Shown one piece after another: positions 10,004 through 17,264 of a stretch of DNA of 64,000 nucleotides; the stretch's first letter is position 1, and every line of letters begins with the position of its first letter. The position numbers and the translations under genes were made by a program. The notes under the pieces are model-generated. The model did no database searches and was not told the DNA's origin. It saw only the letters and a list, made by a program, of their open reading frames with translations. Source of the DNA: Thermoanaerobaculia bacterium (lineage in GTDB: Bacteria > Acidobacteriota > Thermoanaerobaculia > Multivoradales > Multivoraceae); assembly GCA_022822365.1 (NCBI GenBank), contig JAJEBV010000005.1:1-64000 (forward strand), in the 5' to 3' direction.

Positions 10004-11074
10004 ATGGACTTCGGCATCTGCGTCGCCAGCAAGGTCGACGACATCGGCTACATCGAGAAGGCGGAGGCGCTCGGCTACAGCCATGCCTGGATCGCCGACA
10101 GCCAGATGATCTGGTCGGACTGCTACGCCGTGCTGGCGCTGGCGGCTGAGCGAACGAGCCGGATCAAGCTGGGGACCGGGGTCGCGATCACCGGCACGCG
10201 GATCGCGCCGGTGACGGCGCACAGCATCGCGACGATCAACCGGCTGGCGCCAGGCCGCACCTTCCTGGGCATCGGCGCGGGGAACACGGCGCTGCGGCTG
10301 ATGGGCCACCGCCCGGTCGGCGTCAGGGAGTTCGGCGAGTACCTGCGGGTCGTGCGGGCGCTGCTCGACGGCGAGGAGGTCGACTTCACCTTCCGCGGCC
10401 GCAGCGAGCCGCTGCGCTTCCTCATGGAGGAACAGGGCTTCATCGCCACCGAACCGCGGATTCCGATGTATGTCTCCGGTTTCGGCCCGAAGAGCCAGGG
10501 CCTGGCCGGCGAGGTCGGCGACGGCCTCGTCATGTCGATCCCGCCGAACGCCTCGCTGTTCGACCGCTCCATCGAGAACTGCCGCCGCGGCGCCGAGGCG
10601 GCCGGCCGGAGCTTCGACCGCAACGCCTTCTACACCTGCTCGCTCACCACCGCCGTGATCCTCGAACCCGGCGAGGACCTGACCTCGCCGCGGATCATCG
10701 AGGAATGCGGCCCCTTCGTGCTCTCCGGCCTGCACTACCTCTACGACCAGCAGCATCAGTTCGACCGGGAACCGCCTCCGCACGTGCGGCCGGTCTGGGA
10801 CGAGTACTGCGCCCTCGTCGAGCGGACGCCGGCGCGAGGACGCCACCTGCGGGTCCATGCCGGCCACTGCACCTACTCCCTGCCGGAGGAAGAGAAGTTC
10901 GTCACGCCCGACCTGATCCGCGCCTCCTGCCTTGCCGGTACGGCGGAGGAGGTACGTTCCCAGGTCCGCACCCTCTCCGACGCCGGGCTGGACCAGCTCA
11001 TGCTGCTGCCCTCCCTCGCCACCCAGGAACGCGTCATCCAGCAGTTCCACGACGAGGTCATGGGGAGGCTGTAG
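10004..11074 (+). CDS. LLM-class (luciferase-like) flavin-dependent oxidoreductase
   Basis: A 356-residue TIM-barrel protein of the bacterial luciferase/F420-dependent reductase superfamily. The N terminus MDFGICVASKVDDIGYIE is a typical first strand and helix, followed by GYSHAWIADSQ, RIKLGTGVAITGTR, RTFLGIGAGNTALRLMG and a late SCLAGTAEEVRSQVRTL helix. The cofactor could be FMN or F420 and the substrate is unknown. The start at 10004 is the first ATG giving a canonical barrel start. There is no Shine-Dalgarno; a TACACT box ends nine bases before the ATG. It is divergent from the cytochrome gene at 9886, with a 117-base gap. Confidence 0.85.
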   Translation: MDFGICVASKVDDIGYIEKAEALGYSHAWIADSQMIWSDCYAVLALAAERTSRIKLGTGVAITGTRIAPVTAHSIATINRLAPGRTFLGIGAGNTALRLMGHRPVGVREFGEYLRVVRALLDGEEVDFTFRGRSEPLRFLMEEQGFIATEPRIPMYVSGFGPKSQGLAGEVGDGLVMSIPPNASLFDRSIENCRRGAEAAGRSFDRNAFYTCSLTTAVILEPGEDLTSPRIIEECGPFVLSGLHYLYDQQHQFDREPPPHVRPVWDEYCALVERTPARGRHLRVHAGHCTYSLPEEEKFVTPDLIRASCLAGTAEEVRSQVRTLSDAGLDQLMLLPSLATQERVIQQFHDEVMGRL

Positions 11075-11092
11075 AAGCTCGGGACAACCGGA

Positions 11093-11212
11093 ATGACCTG
11101 CCTGTTCCTCATCCTCCACGTCTGCGCCCTGTTCCTCATGCCGCCTGCGCTGTTCGTGACGATTCCCCTCCACATCATTGCGTCGGTGATCGCGAGGAAG
11201 AGGGACTCGTAG
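11093..11212 (+). CDS. Possible 39-residue small membrane protein
   Basis: This short frame starts with ATG 18 bases after the oxidoreductase stop and ends with TAG at 11210-11212. The peptide is almost entirely one or two hydrophobic helices (CLFLILHVCALFLMPPALF, then TIPLHIIASVIA) and ends in a basic ARKRDS tail, the usual orientation of small inner-membrane proteins. The ribosome-binding site is weak. It lies between two same-strand genes. I do not recognise a family; chance cannot be excluded at this length. Confidence 0.4.
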   Translation: MTCLFLILHVCALFLMPPALFVTIPLHIIASVIARKRDS

Positions 11213-11226
11213 GGCCTCAGCCCGCA

Positions 11227-11232
11227 TACGAT
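11227..11232 (+). promoter_or_regulatory. TANNNT box (TACGAT) six bases before the methyltransferase ATG
   Basis: TACGAT ends six bases before the ATG at 11239, and no Shine-Dalgarno separates them. This spacing would place the transcription start at or next to the A of the ATG, as in leaderless bacterial mRNAs. The same arrangement occurs at 23295-23300 and 34685-34690. Confidence 0.3.
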
Positions 11233-11238
11233 CGCCTC

Positions 11239-12342
11239 ATGCTGCTGCTGGTCCTGCCCTGGGACGCCGAGGCCGACGCGTCCGCCGAGTGGTGGTACCT
11301 CCGTCGATGGCTCGCCTCTGAGGCGCGCGCCGTCTTCGGCGAGGTCGAGGTCGTTCCGGAGCTGCCGACCCAGGCACCTGACAGGCTGGAAGCGACCCTC
11401 GTCCTGAGGTCCTGCCGCGTCCTGATCGGCCGGGCCTCCCTGCGCCGGATGCGGGAAGAACTGACGCAGGGGGCAGACCGGGTCTCAGCCGTCTACGCCA
11501 CCGACTTGACGACCACCGGTTCGGAGGCGAGCAACGACCTGTTCACCCTGGCCGACTTCGAGCTGGCGGAGGCCAGGTGGCTGGCAGACGACGCCCAGGC
11601 CGCCGGCGCCGGAGCGCCCGAGCCGGACACCTGCCCAGCCGTACTGCTGTCTCCGGCCGCCGCGGCGCGGTGGGCGTCGGGGGTGCGGCCTTCCGGTCCG
11701 CGAGCCGGCCTCTGCTACGAGTTCATCGACTACTACGGCGGAGAGCGCGCCGACGTCCTGCCCCTGCTTCCCGAGCATCTCGAATCCGAGTCGTCGGTGC
11801 TGGAGATCGGCTGCGGCCGCGGGGCGACCGCGGCCCTGATCAAGCAACGCTTCGGCTGCCGCACGGTCGGAATAGAACTGAATCCCGAAGCGGCCGCGGC
11901 AGCCGAGAACCGGCTCGACCGGGTGATCCACGGCGATGTCCAGACCGTGGAACCAGGAGAGAAGTTCGACGCGATCGTCGCCTTCGAGCTGTTCGAGCAC
12001 CTGACCGACGGTCAGGCGTTCCTCGAACGCGCTGCCGGCTGGCTCCGTCCCGGCGGACGCATGGTGTTCTCGGTGCCGAACGTGGGCCACTACTCGGTCG
12101 TGGAGGACCTCATTGCCGGACGTTGGGACTACATCCCGATGGGTCTGCTATGCGCCACCCACGTCCGCTTCTTCACCCGCCGCACCCTCGAGGACTGGCT
12201 CCGAGCGGCCGGCTTCGACCGCTACCGGATCGACGCCCAGACGACTCCCCTGCCGGCGCGAATGGACGCACTGCCGGACTCGATGGCGCCGGACCGCGAG
12301 AGTCTGGCGACGGCCGGCTTCTACGTATCGATCTTCGTATAG
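11239..12342 (+). CDS. Class I SAM-dependent methyltransferase with N-terminal extension
   Basis: A 367-residue protein. Residues 1 to about 170 are not a recognised domain but begin with a glycosyltransferase-like strand (LLLVLPWDAE) and may bind substrate. The C-terminal half is a methyltransferase: motif I VLEIGCGRGATAALI, acidic end of strand two in VGIELNPEAA, motif near VIHGDVQTV, FDAIVAFELFEHL, and LRPGGRMVFSVPNVGHYS. These match Methyltransf_23/11 enzymes acting on surface polysaccharide or small metabolites. It converges with a GT4 glycosyltransferase gene, which supports but does not prove a role in glycan synthesis. Confidence 0.82.
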   Translation: MLLLVLPWDAEADASAEWWYLRRWLASEARAVFGEVEVVPELPTQAPDRLEATLVLRSCRVLIGRASLRRMREELTQGADRVSAVYATDLTTTGSEASNDLFTLADFELAEARWLADDAQAAGAGAPEPDTCPAVLLSPAAAARWASGVRPSGPRAGLCYEFIDYYGGERADVLPLLPEHLESESSVLEIGCGRGATAALIKQRFGCRTVGIELNPEAAAAAENRLDRVIHGDVQTVEPGEKFDAIVAFELFEHLTDGQAFLERAAGWLRPGGRMVFSVPNVGHYSVVEDLIAGRWDYIPMGLLCATHVRFFTRRTLEDWLRAAGFDRYRIDAQTTPLPARMDALPDSMAPDRESLATAGFYVSIFV

Positions 12343-12362
12343 AGCGGCAGGGATTCCGGAGG

Positions 12363-12399
12363 CCGGCGCTTCGCGCCGGATGCCGGCGGGGGCGCCGGC
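12363..12399. terminator. Two back-to-back GC hairpins between convergent genes
   Basis: CCGGCGC (12363-12369), loop TTC, GCGCCGG (12373-12379) is a perfect seven-base stem. A second perfect stem follows: GCCGGCG (12382-12388), loop of four G, CGCCGGC (12393-12399). Neither has a U tract. The position between the convergent methyltransferase and glycosyltransferase genes suits a bidirectional transcription stop or a REP-like element. The next bases, GCGCACCCAG (12398-12407), recur after the hairpins at 14923-14932. Confidence 0.45.
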
Positions 12400-12431
12400 G
12401 CACCCAGTCTGCCGGCGCGCAAGTCCCCGGG

Positions 12432-13436
12432 TCAACGCCGAAAGGCGTACATCAGCGCTTCGGCGGTTCGCCGCTCGGTGTACGTTTCGGCGATGGTGCG
12501 CCCCGCCCTGCCGAGTCTCCGCCGCAGGTTCCGGTCACGCCACAGGCGTTCCACCGCGCCGCGAAGCGCCTCCCCGTCACCGAACGGCACCTTGATGGAG
12601 GCCCGGTCTTCCGGATCGAGGTCCCGGTGCGAGGGAATGTCCGTCAGAACGCAGGGCCGGGCGCAGCCCATCGCTTCGAGCGCGAGCAGGCCGAAGCCCT
12701 CGAGAGGCGACGACGGCCCGATGCAGAGATCGACGCCTTGGATCAGCGCGGGAACTTGCGCCGGCGGCACGTGCCGACGGCGATCCGCCTCCGGCCAGAA
12801 GGCCAGCTCCTCCTCGTCAGCGTCGAGCGACAGGCGCACGATCTCGATCCCTCCGTCCGTACTCTCGAAAAGAGGCCTCAGCGCGCGCAGGCACCAGGCG
12901 ACACCCTTGACTTCCAGTTCCCAGTGCCCGCTGACGAGGACCCGCAACCGGCCATCGTCAACGCGTTCCCGTTCCGGTGGACGAAACAGCTGCGGCTCGA
13001 AGGGCTGCGGTATCCACCGCGCTTCGACGCCGTGCCGGTCGAGCAGCGTCCGCACCAGATGCGGCGAGACGACCAGCTTCAACGCGGGCAGGTCGTAGGC
13101 CGCCCGCATCGCCTCGCGCCCTGCCGGCTCCAGCGTGTCGTGGCCCGGCTCGTACCCCTGGCAGAGGTGGCAGGCCAGCCGTTCGGCGATCTCGACCGCG
13201 GGAGCGACCGTCGGGGCGAGCGTACCGACCGCCACCTCGACCCGGGGCAGATAGCGAGGTTCGAGCGCCGGAACCTGCCTGTAGAAGGCGCCGGCGCCGT
13301 CGAACCAGTCCGGGCAGGGATCCGGCGAATGAACCGTGACCTCGACCCCCAACCGTTTCAAGGCCCGGGCATGCTGGAAGACGACCTTGACGCCACCATA
13401 GAGGGCGGCGCCGGGCAGAAGATAGGCGACTCTCAG
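12432..13436 (-). CDS. GT4-family glycosyltransferase (probable CTG start)
   Basis: A GT-B glycosyltransferase of about 334 residues. Reading from CTG at 13436 gives MRVAYLLPG if initiated with Met, the canonical N terminus of GT4 enzymes, followed by GGVKVVFQHARALKRLG and VTVHSPDP. The C-terminal domain carries VLVSGHWELEVKG, IQGVDLCIGPS and the nucleotide-sugar site PLEGFGLLALEAMGC. No ATG, GTG or TTG exists at a sensible position. The CTG overlaps the TGA of the upstream GH109-like gene (CTGA), exactly like the ATGA and GTGA overlaps elsewhere here. It probably transfers a sugar in the cytoplasm; acceptor unknown. Confidence 0.82.
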   Translation of the reverse strand: MRVAYLLPGAALYGGVKVVFQHARALKRLGVEVTVHSPDPCPDWFDGAGAFYRQVPALEPRYLPRVEVAVGTLAPTVAPAVEIAERLACHLCQGYEPGHDTLEPAGREAMRAAYDLPALKLVVSPHLVRTLLDRHGVEARWIPQPFEPQLFRPPERERVDDGRLRVLVSGHWELEVKGVAWCLRALRPLFESTDGGIEIVRLSLDADEEELAFWPEADRRRHVPPAQVPALIQGVDLCIGPSSPLEGFGLLALEAMGCARPCVLTDIPSHRDLDPEDRASIKVPFGDGEALRGAVERLWRDRNLRRRLGRAGRTIAETYTERRTAEALMYAFRR

Positions 13437-14827
13437 GCGACGATCCCCAAGGGCGGCCGCGTCCGGTACGCGCCGCGGGTGAAGTCCGGGAACTCGACCG
13501 GCTCGCTCCCCCGCGCCACCGAGAGTTCGCTCAGTTCGACCGGCGCCGACAGCGCCGCCGCGTCGTAGACGTCCATGTCCATCGGCGCGCCCTCGAGGAG
13601 GCAGCGGATCAGCCGGTAGTCCTCGAGGTAGTCCATGCCGCCGTGGCCGGCACCCTCGGCGTCGCCGGCCCGCTCCGCCCACAGGGGATGCTCGAAGCGC
13701 TCCCGGTAGGGCTCGACATCGCTCCAGTCGTGCCCCTCGGCCTCGCCTTCGATGAAGATCCGGTCGGGGAAGCCCGCGAACACACCGCGCGTGCCCTGCA
13801 CGAGGTTGAGCCGGCTGTACGGCCTGGGCGTCGTCGTGTCGTGCTGGAGCAGGATGCTCCGTCCGCGCCGTGTCCGGATCAGGCTCGAGTTCATGTCGCC
13901 CAGGGCGTAGCGGACCCCGGCGCGCGGATCGTCCGCGCCGAAGCGCTCCTTGGCGTAGAGCGCCAGCCCCTTCGCCGGGCTCGACAGCGAGACGAGGTAG
14001 TCGAAGCAGTCGCCCCGGTTGATGTCCATGCACTGGGCCACCGGTCCGAGTCCGTGCGTCGGATAGAGGTTCGCGTTGCGGTCGACCGAGTGCTGGAGGC
14101 GCCACAGACCCTCGTTGCGATCGGAGAACTTGAGCGACCGCAGGTCGTGGATGTAGGCGGCTTCGCCGTGGAGAAGATCGCCCAGCAGGCCCTGTCGCAC
14201 CATGTTCAGGACCATCATCTCGCTGCGGCCGTAGTTGCAGTTTTCCATCATCACGCAGTGCCGCGCGGTGCGTTCGGCGGTCTCGACCAGGCGCCAGCAG
14301 CCCTCGAGCGTGATCGCGGCCGGCACCTCGACCGCCGTGTGCTTCCCCGTCTCCATCGCCTCGACGCAGACCGGCACGTGCCACCGCCAGGGAGTCGCGT
14401 TGAACACCAGGTCGATGTCGTCGCGCTCGCAGAGACGCTTGAAATCGGTATCGCCTCGCGTGTAGAGCTCCGGCGCCTCGTTGTCCGCGTCGACGACCCA
14501 CGAGGCCACCTCCTCGGCCCGCGGTTCGTCGATGTCGCAGATCGCGACGACGTCGACGCCGTCGATGCGCAGGAAGTTGCGCACATGGCTGCCGCCCTGG
14601 AGACCGACGCCGACGAATCCGATTCGCACGCGCTCGAGTGCCGGCGCGGCGAAACCGGCGCGGTATGCCTCGAGCGCCGCTTCGTCCCGCTGGCCAGCAG
14701 CCTCGGCGTCGTCGGTTTCGTGCCCGGCAGCGGCCCGGGCGCTAACCGCGGCGGCCGCGGCGGCAGGTCCAACCCAGGCCGCCTTCAGCAGTTCGCGGCG
14801 TCCCCAGAGGGGTGTCGGCGCGGTCAT
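13433..14827 (-). CDS. Gfo/Idh/MocA-family protein, GH109-like (Tat-exported)
   Basis: A 464-residue NAD-dependent oxidoreductase-fold protein. The Tat signal is GRRELLKAAWVGPAAAAAA. A Rossmann domain follows (GFVGVGLQGGSHVRNFL, VVAICDIDEP, LVFNATPWRWHVPV). Segments HDLRSLKFSD, NLYPTHGLGPVAQCMDINRG, LLQHDTTTPRPYS, QGTRGVFAGF and GAGHGGMDYLEDY match the GH109 alpha-N-acetylgalactosaminidase family closely, including the catalytic YPTH histidine region. GH109 enzymes use tightly bound NAD in an oxidation/elimination mechanism. The substrate is inferred, not shown. Coupled to a glycosyltransferase gene by a CTGA overlap. Confidence 0.85.
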   Translation of the reverse strand: MTAPTPLWGRRELLKAAWVGPAAAAAAVSARAAAGHETDDAEAAGQRDEAALEAYRAGFAAPALERVRIGFVGVGLQGGSHVRNFLRIDGVDVVAICDIDEPRAEEVASWVVDADNEAPELYTRGDTDFKRLCERDDIDLVFNATPWRWHVPVCVEAMETGKHTAVEVPAAITLEGCWRLVETAERTARHCVMMENCNYGRSEMMVLNMVRQGLLGDLLHGEAAYIHDLRSLKFSDRNEGLWRLQHSVDRNANLYPTHGLGPVAQCMDINRGDCFDYLVSLSSPAKGLALYAKERFGADDPRAGVRYALGDMNSSLIRTRRGRSILLQHDTTTPRPYSRLNLVQGTRGVFAGFPDRIFIEGEAEGHDWSDVEPYRERFEHPLWAERAGDAEGAGHGGMDYLEDYRLIRCLLEGAPMDMDVYDAAALSAPVELSELSVARGSEPVEFPDFTRGAYRTRPPLGIVA

Positions 14828-14861
14828 GCCTCAGAGCGTACACCGGGGCGGACAAAGCGGA

Positions 14862-14922
14862 GCCGGCCTTGCGGCCGGCGCGTGTTCAAAGCCGCCTGCG
14901 GCGGCAGCGGGTCAGAAGACCC
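14862..14922 (-). terminator. Three tandem GC hairpins at the 3' end of the cox operon
   Basis: Three perfect hairpins follow one another: GCCGGCC (14862-14868)/TTGC/GGCCGGC (14873-14879); GCCGCC (14891-14896)/TGC/GGCGGC (14900-14905); GGGTC (14909-14913)/AGAA/GACCC (14918-14922). They lie between the coxB stop (14970) and the start of the GH109-like gene, so they could end cox transcription. GCGCACCCAG follows at 14923-14932, the same 10-mer found after the hairpin pair at 12363-12399. The cluster may instead be a dispersed repeat. The rest of the 142-base gap holds nothing recognisable. Confidence 0.45.
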
Positions 14923-14969
14923 GCGCACCCAGCAGAGAAGCGGGCCTTGCGTTCCCTCGGTGCAAGCTC

Positions 14970-15773
14970 CTAGAAATCGAAGAAGTCGTCGTCGCTGCCG
15001 GTGAGGTAGGACGCTTCCTCGTCGAGCCAGGCCTGGAACTCCTCCTCGGTGTGCACGGTCAGGAAGCCGCGCATCGAGTAGTGGCTGTTGCCGCAGAGTT
15101 GGGCGCAGGCGATCTCGTAGACGTAGTCCGGGTTGCCGGTCTGCTCGCGAATCTGGGCCGTCGTCTTGGTGGGCACGAACCAGACCGGAATCGAGATGCC
15201 CGGAATCGTGTCCTGCTTGATCCGCATGTTCGGCAGATTGAAGCTGTGGATCACGTCCTTGGACGACAGGTGGATGATCGCCGCCTTGTCGACCGGGAGA
15301 TGCAACTGGTTCACCGTCCAGATGTCGTCCGCGCCGGCCGGATCATCACGATCGAGGCCGATCGGATTCGTCGCTTCGTCGATCAACTCCAGGTTCTGCG
15401 CCCCGAACTCTCCATCGGCGCCGGGATACCAGACGTTCCAGGCGAACTGCTGCGCCACGACCCGGACCACAGTCGACTCGGATTCCGGCGGCACTTCGTC
15501 CACACGCTCCGCCCACATCGGGATCGAGAAGCCGAGCAGGAGTATCCCCTCCGCGATCGCCACCGCGACCTCGCCGTAGGTGCTCATCTTGCTCTTGACG
15601 CCCACGTAGTCGGCCTTCGGGTTGCGGCTGGCGCGGAAACGCATCAGCGTGTAGAGGAAGAACGCGCCCCAGACGATGAAGAGCGCGAGCATCAGGTAGT
15701 GCACCGCGTCGATCATGTTGTCGATCCGGCCGGCGTGCTCCGACGCCGCGGCCGGGAACATGGCATCCATCAT
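14970..15773 (-). CDS. coxB: Cytochrome c oxidase subunit II
   Basis: A 267-residue subunit with two N-terminal membrane helices (about residues 25-48 and 70-90) and a periplasmic cupredoxin domain. The CuA site is intact: first histidine in DVIHSFNLPNMR and the cluster CAQLCGNSHYSM (two Cys, His, Met). The usual glutamate between the cysteines is glutamine. There is no fused cytochrome c domain, so electrons must come from a separate carrier; two cupredoxin-like proteins are encoded in the same region. Its ATG overlaps the stop of the 157-residue membrane protein (ATGA). The C terminus is strongly acidic. Confidence 0.95.
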   Translation of the reverse strand: MMDAMFPAAASEHAGRIDNMIDAVHYLMLALFIVWGAFFLYTLMRFRASRNPKADYVGVKSKMSTYGEVAVAIAEGILLLGFSIPMWAERVDEVPPESESTVVRVVAQQFAWNVWYPGADGEFGAQNLELIDEATNPIGLDRDDPAGADDIWTVNQLHLPVDKAAIIHLSSKDVIHSFNLPNMRIKQDTIPGISIPVWFVPTKTTAQIREQTGNPDYVYEIACAQLCGNSHYSMRGFLTVHTEEEFQAWLDEEASYLTGSDDDFFDF

Positions 15774-16243
15774 GACTTGACAGGCTCCTCAACAGTGCTC
15801 CACCAGGGCGGCACCGGGTCGGTCCGAAGGCGGCGCGCGCGGCGCCGGAGATAGAGAAAGAAGAGGACGAAGGCGCCCTGCAGCACGAAGACCGCCGCCA
15901 GCAGGAACCAGACGCCGGCTCGGGCGGCGTCGATCATCGTGCCTTCGGCGGCGCCGTAGCAGACCGAACAGGCCCAGGCGGCACGGTCGGAGCCAAAGAG
16001 CCAGAAACCCGCCAGCAGAGGAACAGTGCGGAACAGCTTCCGGCGGCGGGCCCATTCCTCCTCGGGGGTCGTGATCTTGCGCCAGAACCAGATGCCGTAC
16101 CAGACGAGCGCCGCCGCGACCGCGAAGGACAGCACGGCGCCAACCGCGTACGCGCTCCCCTGCGCCAGACACCAGCCGCCGAAGAACAGCGCGAGGAGAA
16201 CGGCGCTGCCGACGAAGACGATGTGGATGACCTTCAGGTTCAT
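15770..16243 (-). CDS. Membrane protein with a CSVCYG motif in the cox operon
   Basis: A 157-residue protein with two N-terminal helices, a loop of about 35 residues, the motif ACSVCYGAAEG, and a C-terminal helix followed by a basic RRRARRLR segment. The CxxC lies close to the membrane. It is embedded between coxD (19 bases upstream) and coxB (ATGA overlap). Position and cysteines suggest a role in copper delivery to CuA or in oxidase assembly, but this is inference. No Sco or Cox11 motif is present, and the CxxC is not followed by His, so it is not a c-type haem site. Confidence 0.75.
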   Translation of the reverse strand: MNLKVIHIVFVGSAVLLALFFGGWCLAQGSAYAVGAVLSFAVAAALVWYGIWFWRKITTPEEEWARRRKLFRTVPLLAGFWLFGSDRAAWACSVCYGAAEGTMIDAARAGVWFLLAAVFVLQGAFVLFFLYLRRRARRLRTDPVPPWWSTVEEPVKS

Positions 16244-16262
16244 GGCTCGATCAGCGAAGCTG

Positions 16263-16592
16263 TCAGTGAGGTTCGTGCGCCTCGACTTCCGCGAACTCCC
16301 CGACCTGGTCCGCGACGGACGTGAGGAGCGGCAGCGCCATCAGGGCGATGAAGAAGGCCACGGTCAGCGCCAGCGTCCAGTAGATGATCTTCTTCTCGTC
16401 GATCAGGTGCATGAAGAAGCAGGCGACGAGGGACGCCTTGACGCTGGCGATGAACAGGCCGATGGTGAGGGCCACCGGCACCGAGACCTCCAGGTAGTAC
16501 GCGCCCACCGTGGCAAGCGTGCCCACCATCAAGGCGCCGAACACCAGGAAGTAGATGCGGACCTGCTTGTCGATATCGACGTGTTCACTCAT
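16263..16592 (-). CDS. coxD: Cytochrome c oxidase subunit IV (COX4_pro/CaaD-type)
   Basis: A 109-residue protein with three membrane helices (YFLVFGALMVGTLATVGAYY, VALTIGLFIASVKASLVACF and TLALTVAFFIALMALPLL). The KASLVACFFMHL segment in the second helix is typical of bacterial cytochrome oxidase subunit IV (caa3/COX4_pro). It probably stabilises the oxidase complex. The order coxA-coxC-coxD is the usual one for caa3/aa3 operons linked to alternative complex III. Confidence 0.88.
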   Translation of the reverse strand: MSEHVDIDKQVRIYFLVFGALMVGTLATVGAYYLEVSVPVALTIGLFIASVKASLVACFFMHLIDEKKIIYWTLALTVAFFIALMALPLLTSVADQVGEFAEVEAHEPH

Positions 16593-16643
16593 GGGATGCG
16601 ACTCGCTCCAGGGTAACCGGGGTCAAGGGCGGAGAAACGCCCG

Positions 16644-17243
16644 CTACAGCAGGTAGAAGACGGGGAAGAGGAAGATCCAGACCAGGTCGACGAAGTGCCA
16701 GAACAGACCCGAGTGCTCGACCCGGTCCGTCAGCCACTGCCGGTTCGTGTGGAACAGCTTCGATCCCGGCCCGGTGAAGTAGGCGTTCCAGGCCATGCCG
16801 CCGATCACGTGCAGGGCGTGGAGCCCGGTCATGGCGAAGTAGATGGCGAGGAAGGTGCTCGACTCGGGGTAGTGGTGGTGCTCGAACTTCGCCGTGTACT
16901 CGAAGTACTTGATCACCAGGAAGATGCCGCCGCAGCCGACGGTCAACCAGCCGAACACCTTGAACCGCCCCAACTGCCCGCGCATCAGCGACGCCCAGGC
17001 CATGACCATCGTCAGACTGGAGGCGATCAGCACGGCGGTATTGAGCGTCGCCAGCGGAATGTTGAGCTCCGCTTCCGCCTGCATCGCGGCCCAGTTGCCG
17101 TCCGACCCGATGCGCAGCATGATGAACGTGGCGAACAGCGCCCCGAACAGCATGACCTCCGAGGTCAGGAACAGCCAGATGCCGATCTTGCCGTTGTTGA
17201 GGCCGGTTTCGGGGTGGGCCTCTACCGTGTAGGGGATTTCCAT
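16644..17243 (-). CDS. coxC: Cytochrome c oxidase subunit III
   Basis: A 199-residue short-form subunit III with five membrane helices. Signature pieces are KIGIWLFLTSEVMLFGALFATF (the conserved glutamate in helix one), FLAIYFAMTGLHALHVIGGM and a C terminus EHSGLFWHFVDLVWIFLFPVFYLL. The two N-terminal helices of the seven-helix form are absent, as in other caa3-like oxidases. It lies 21 bases downstream of coxA and belongs to the same transcript. Confidence 0.95.
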   Translation of the reverse strand: MEIPYTVEAHPETGLNNGKIGIWLFLTSEVMLFGALFATFIMLRIGSDGNWAAMQAEAELNIPLATLNTAVLIASSLTMVMAWASLMRGQLGRFKVFGWLTVGCGGIFLVIKYFEYTAKFEHHHYPESSTFLAIYFAMTGLHALHVIGGMAWNAYFTGPGSKLFHTNRQWLTDRVEHSGLFWHFVDLVWIFLFPVFYLL

Positions 17244-17264
17244 CTCTTTGGGGTCCTCGAACGG

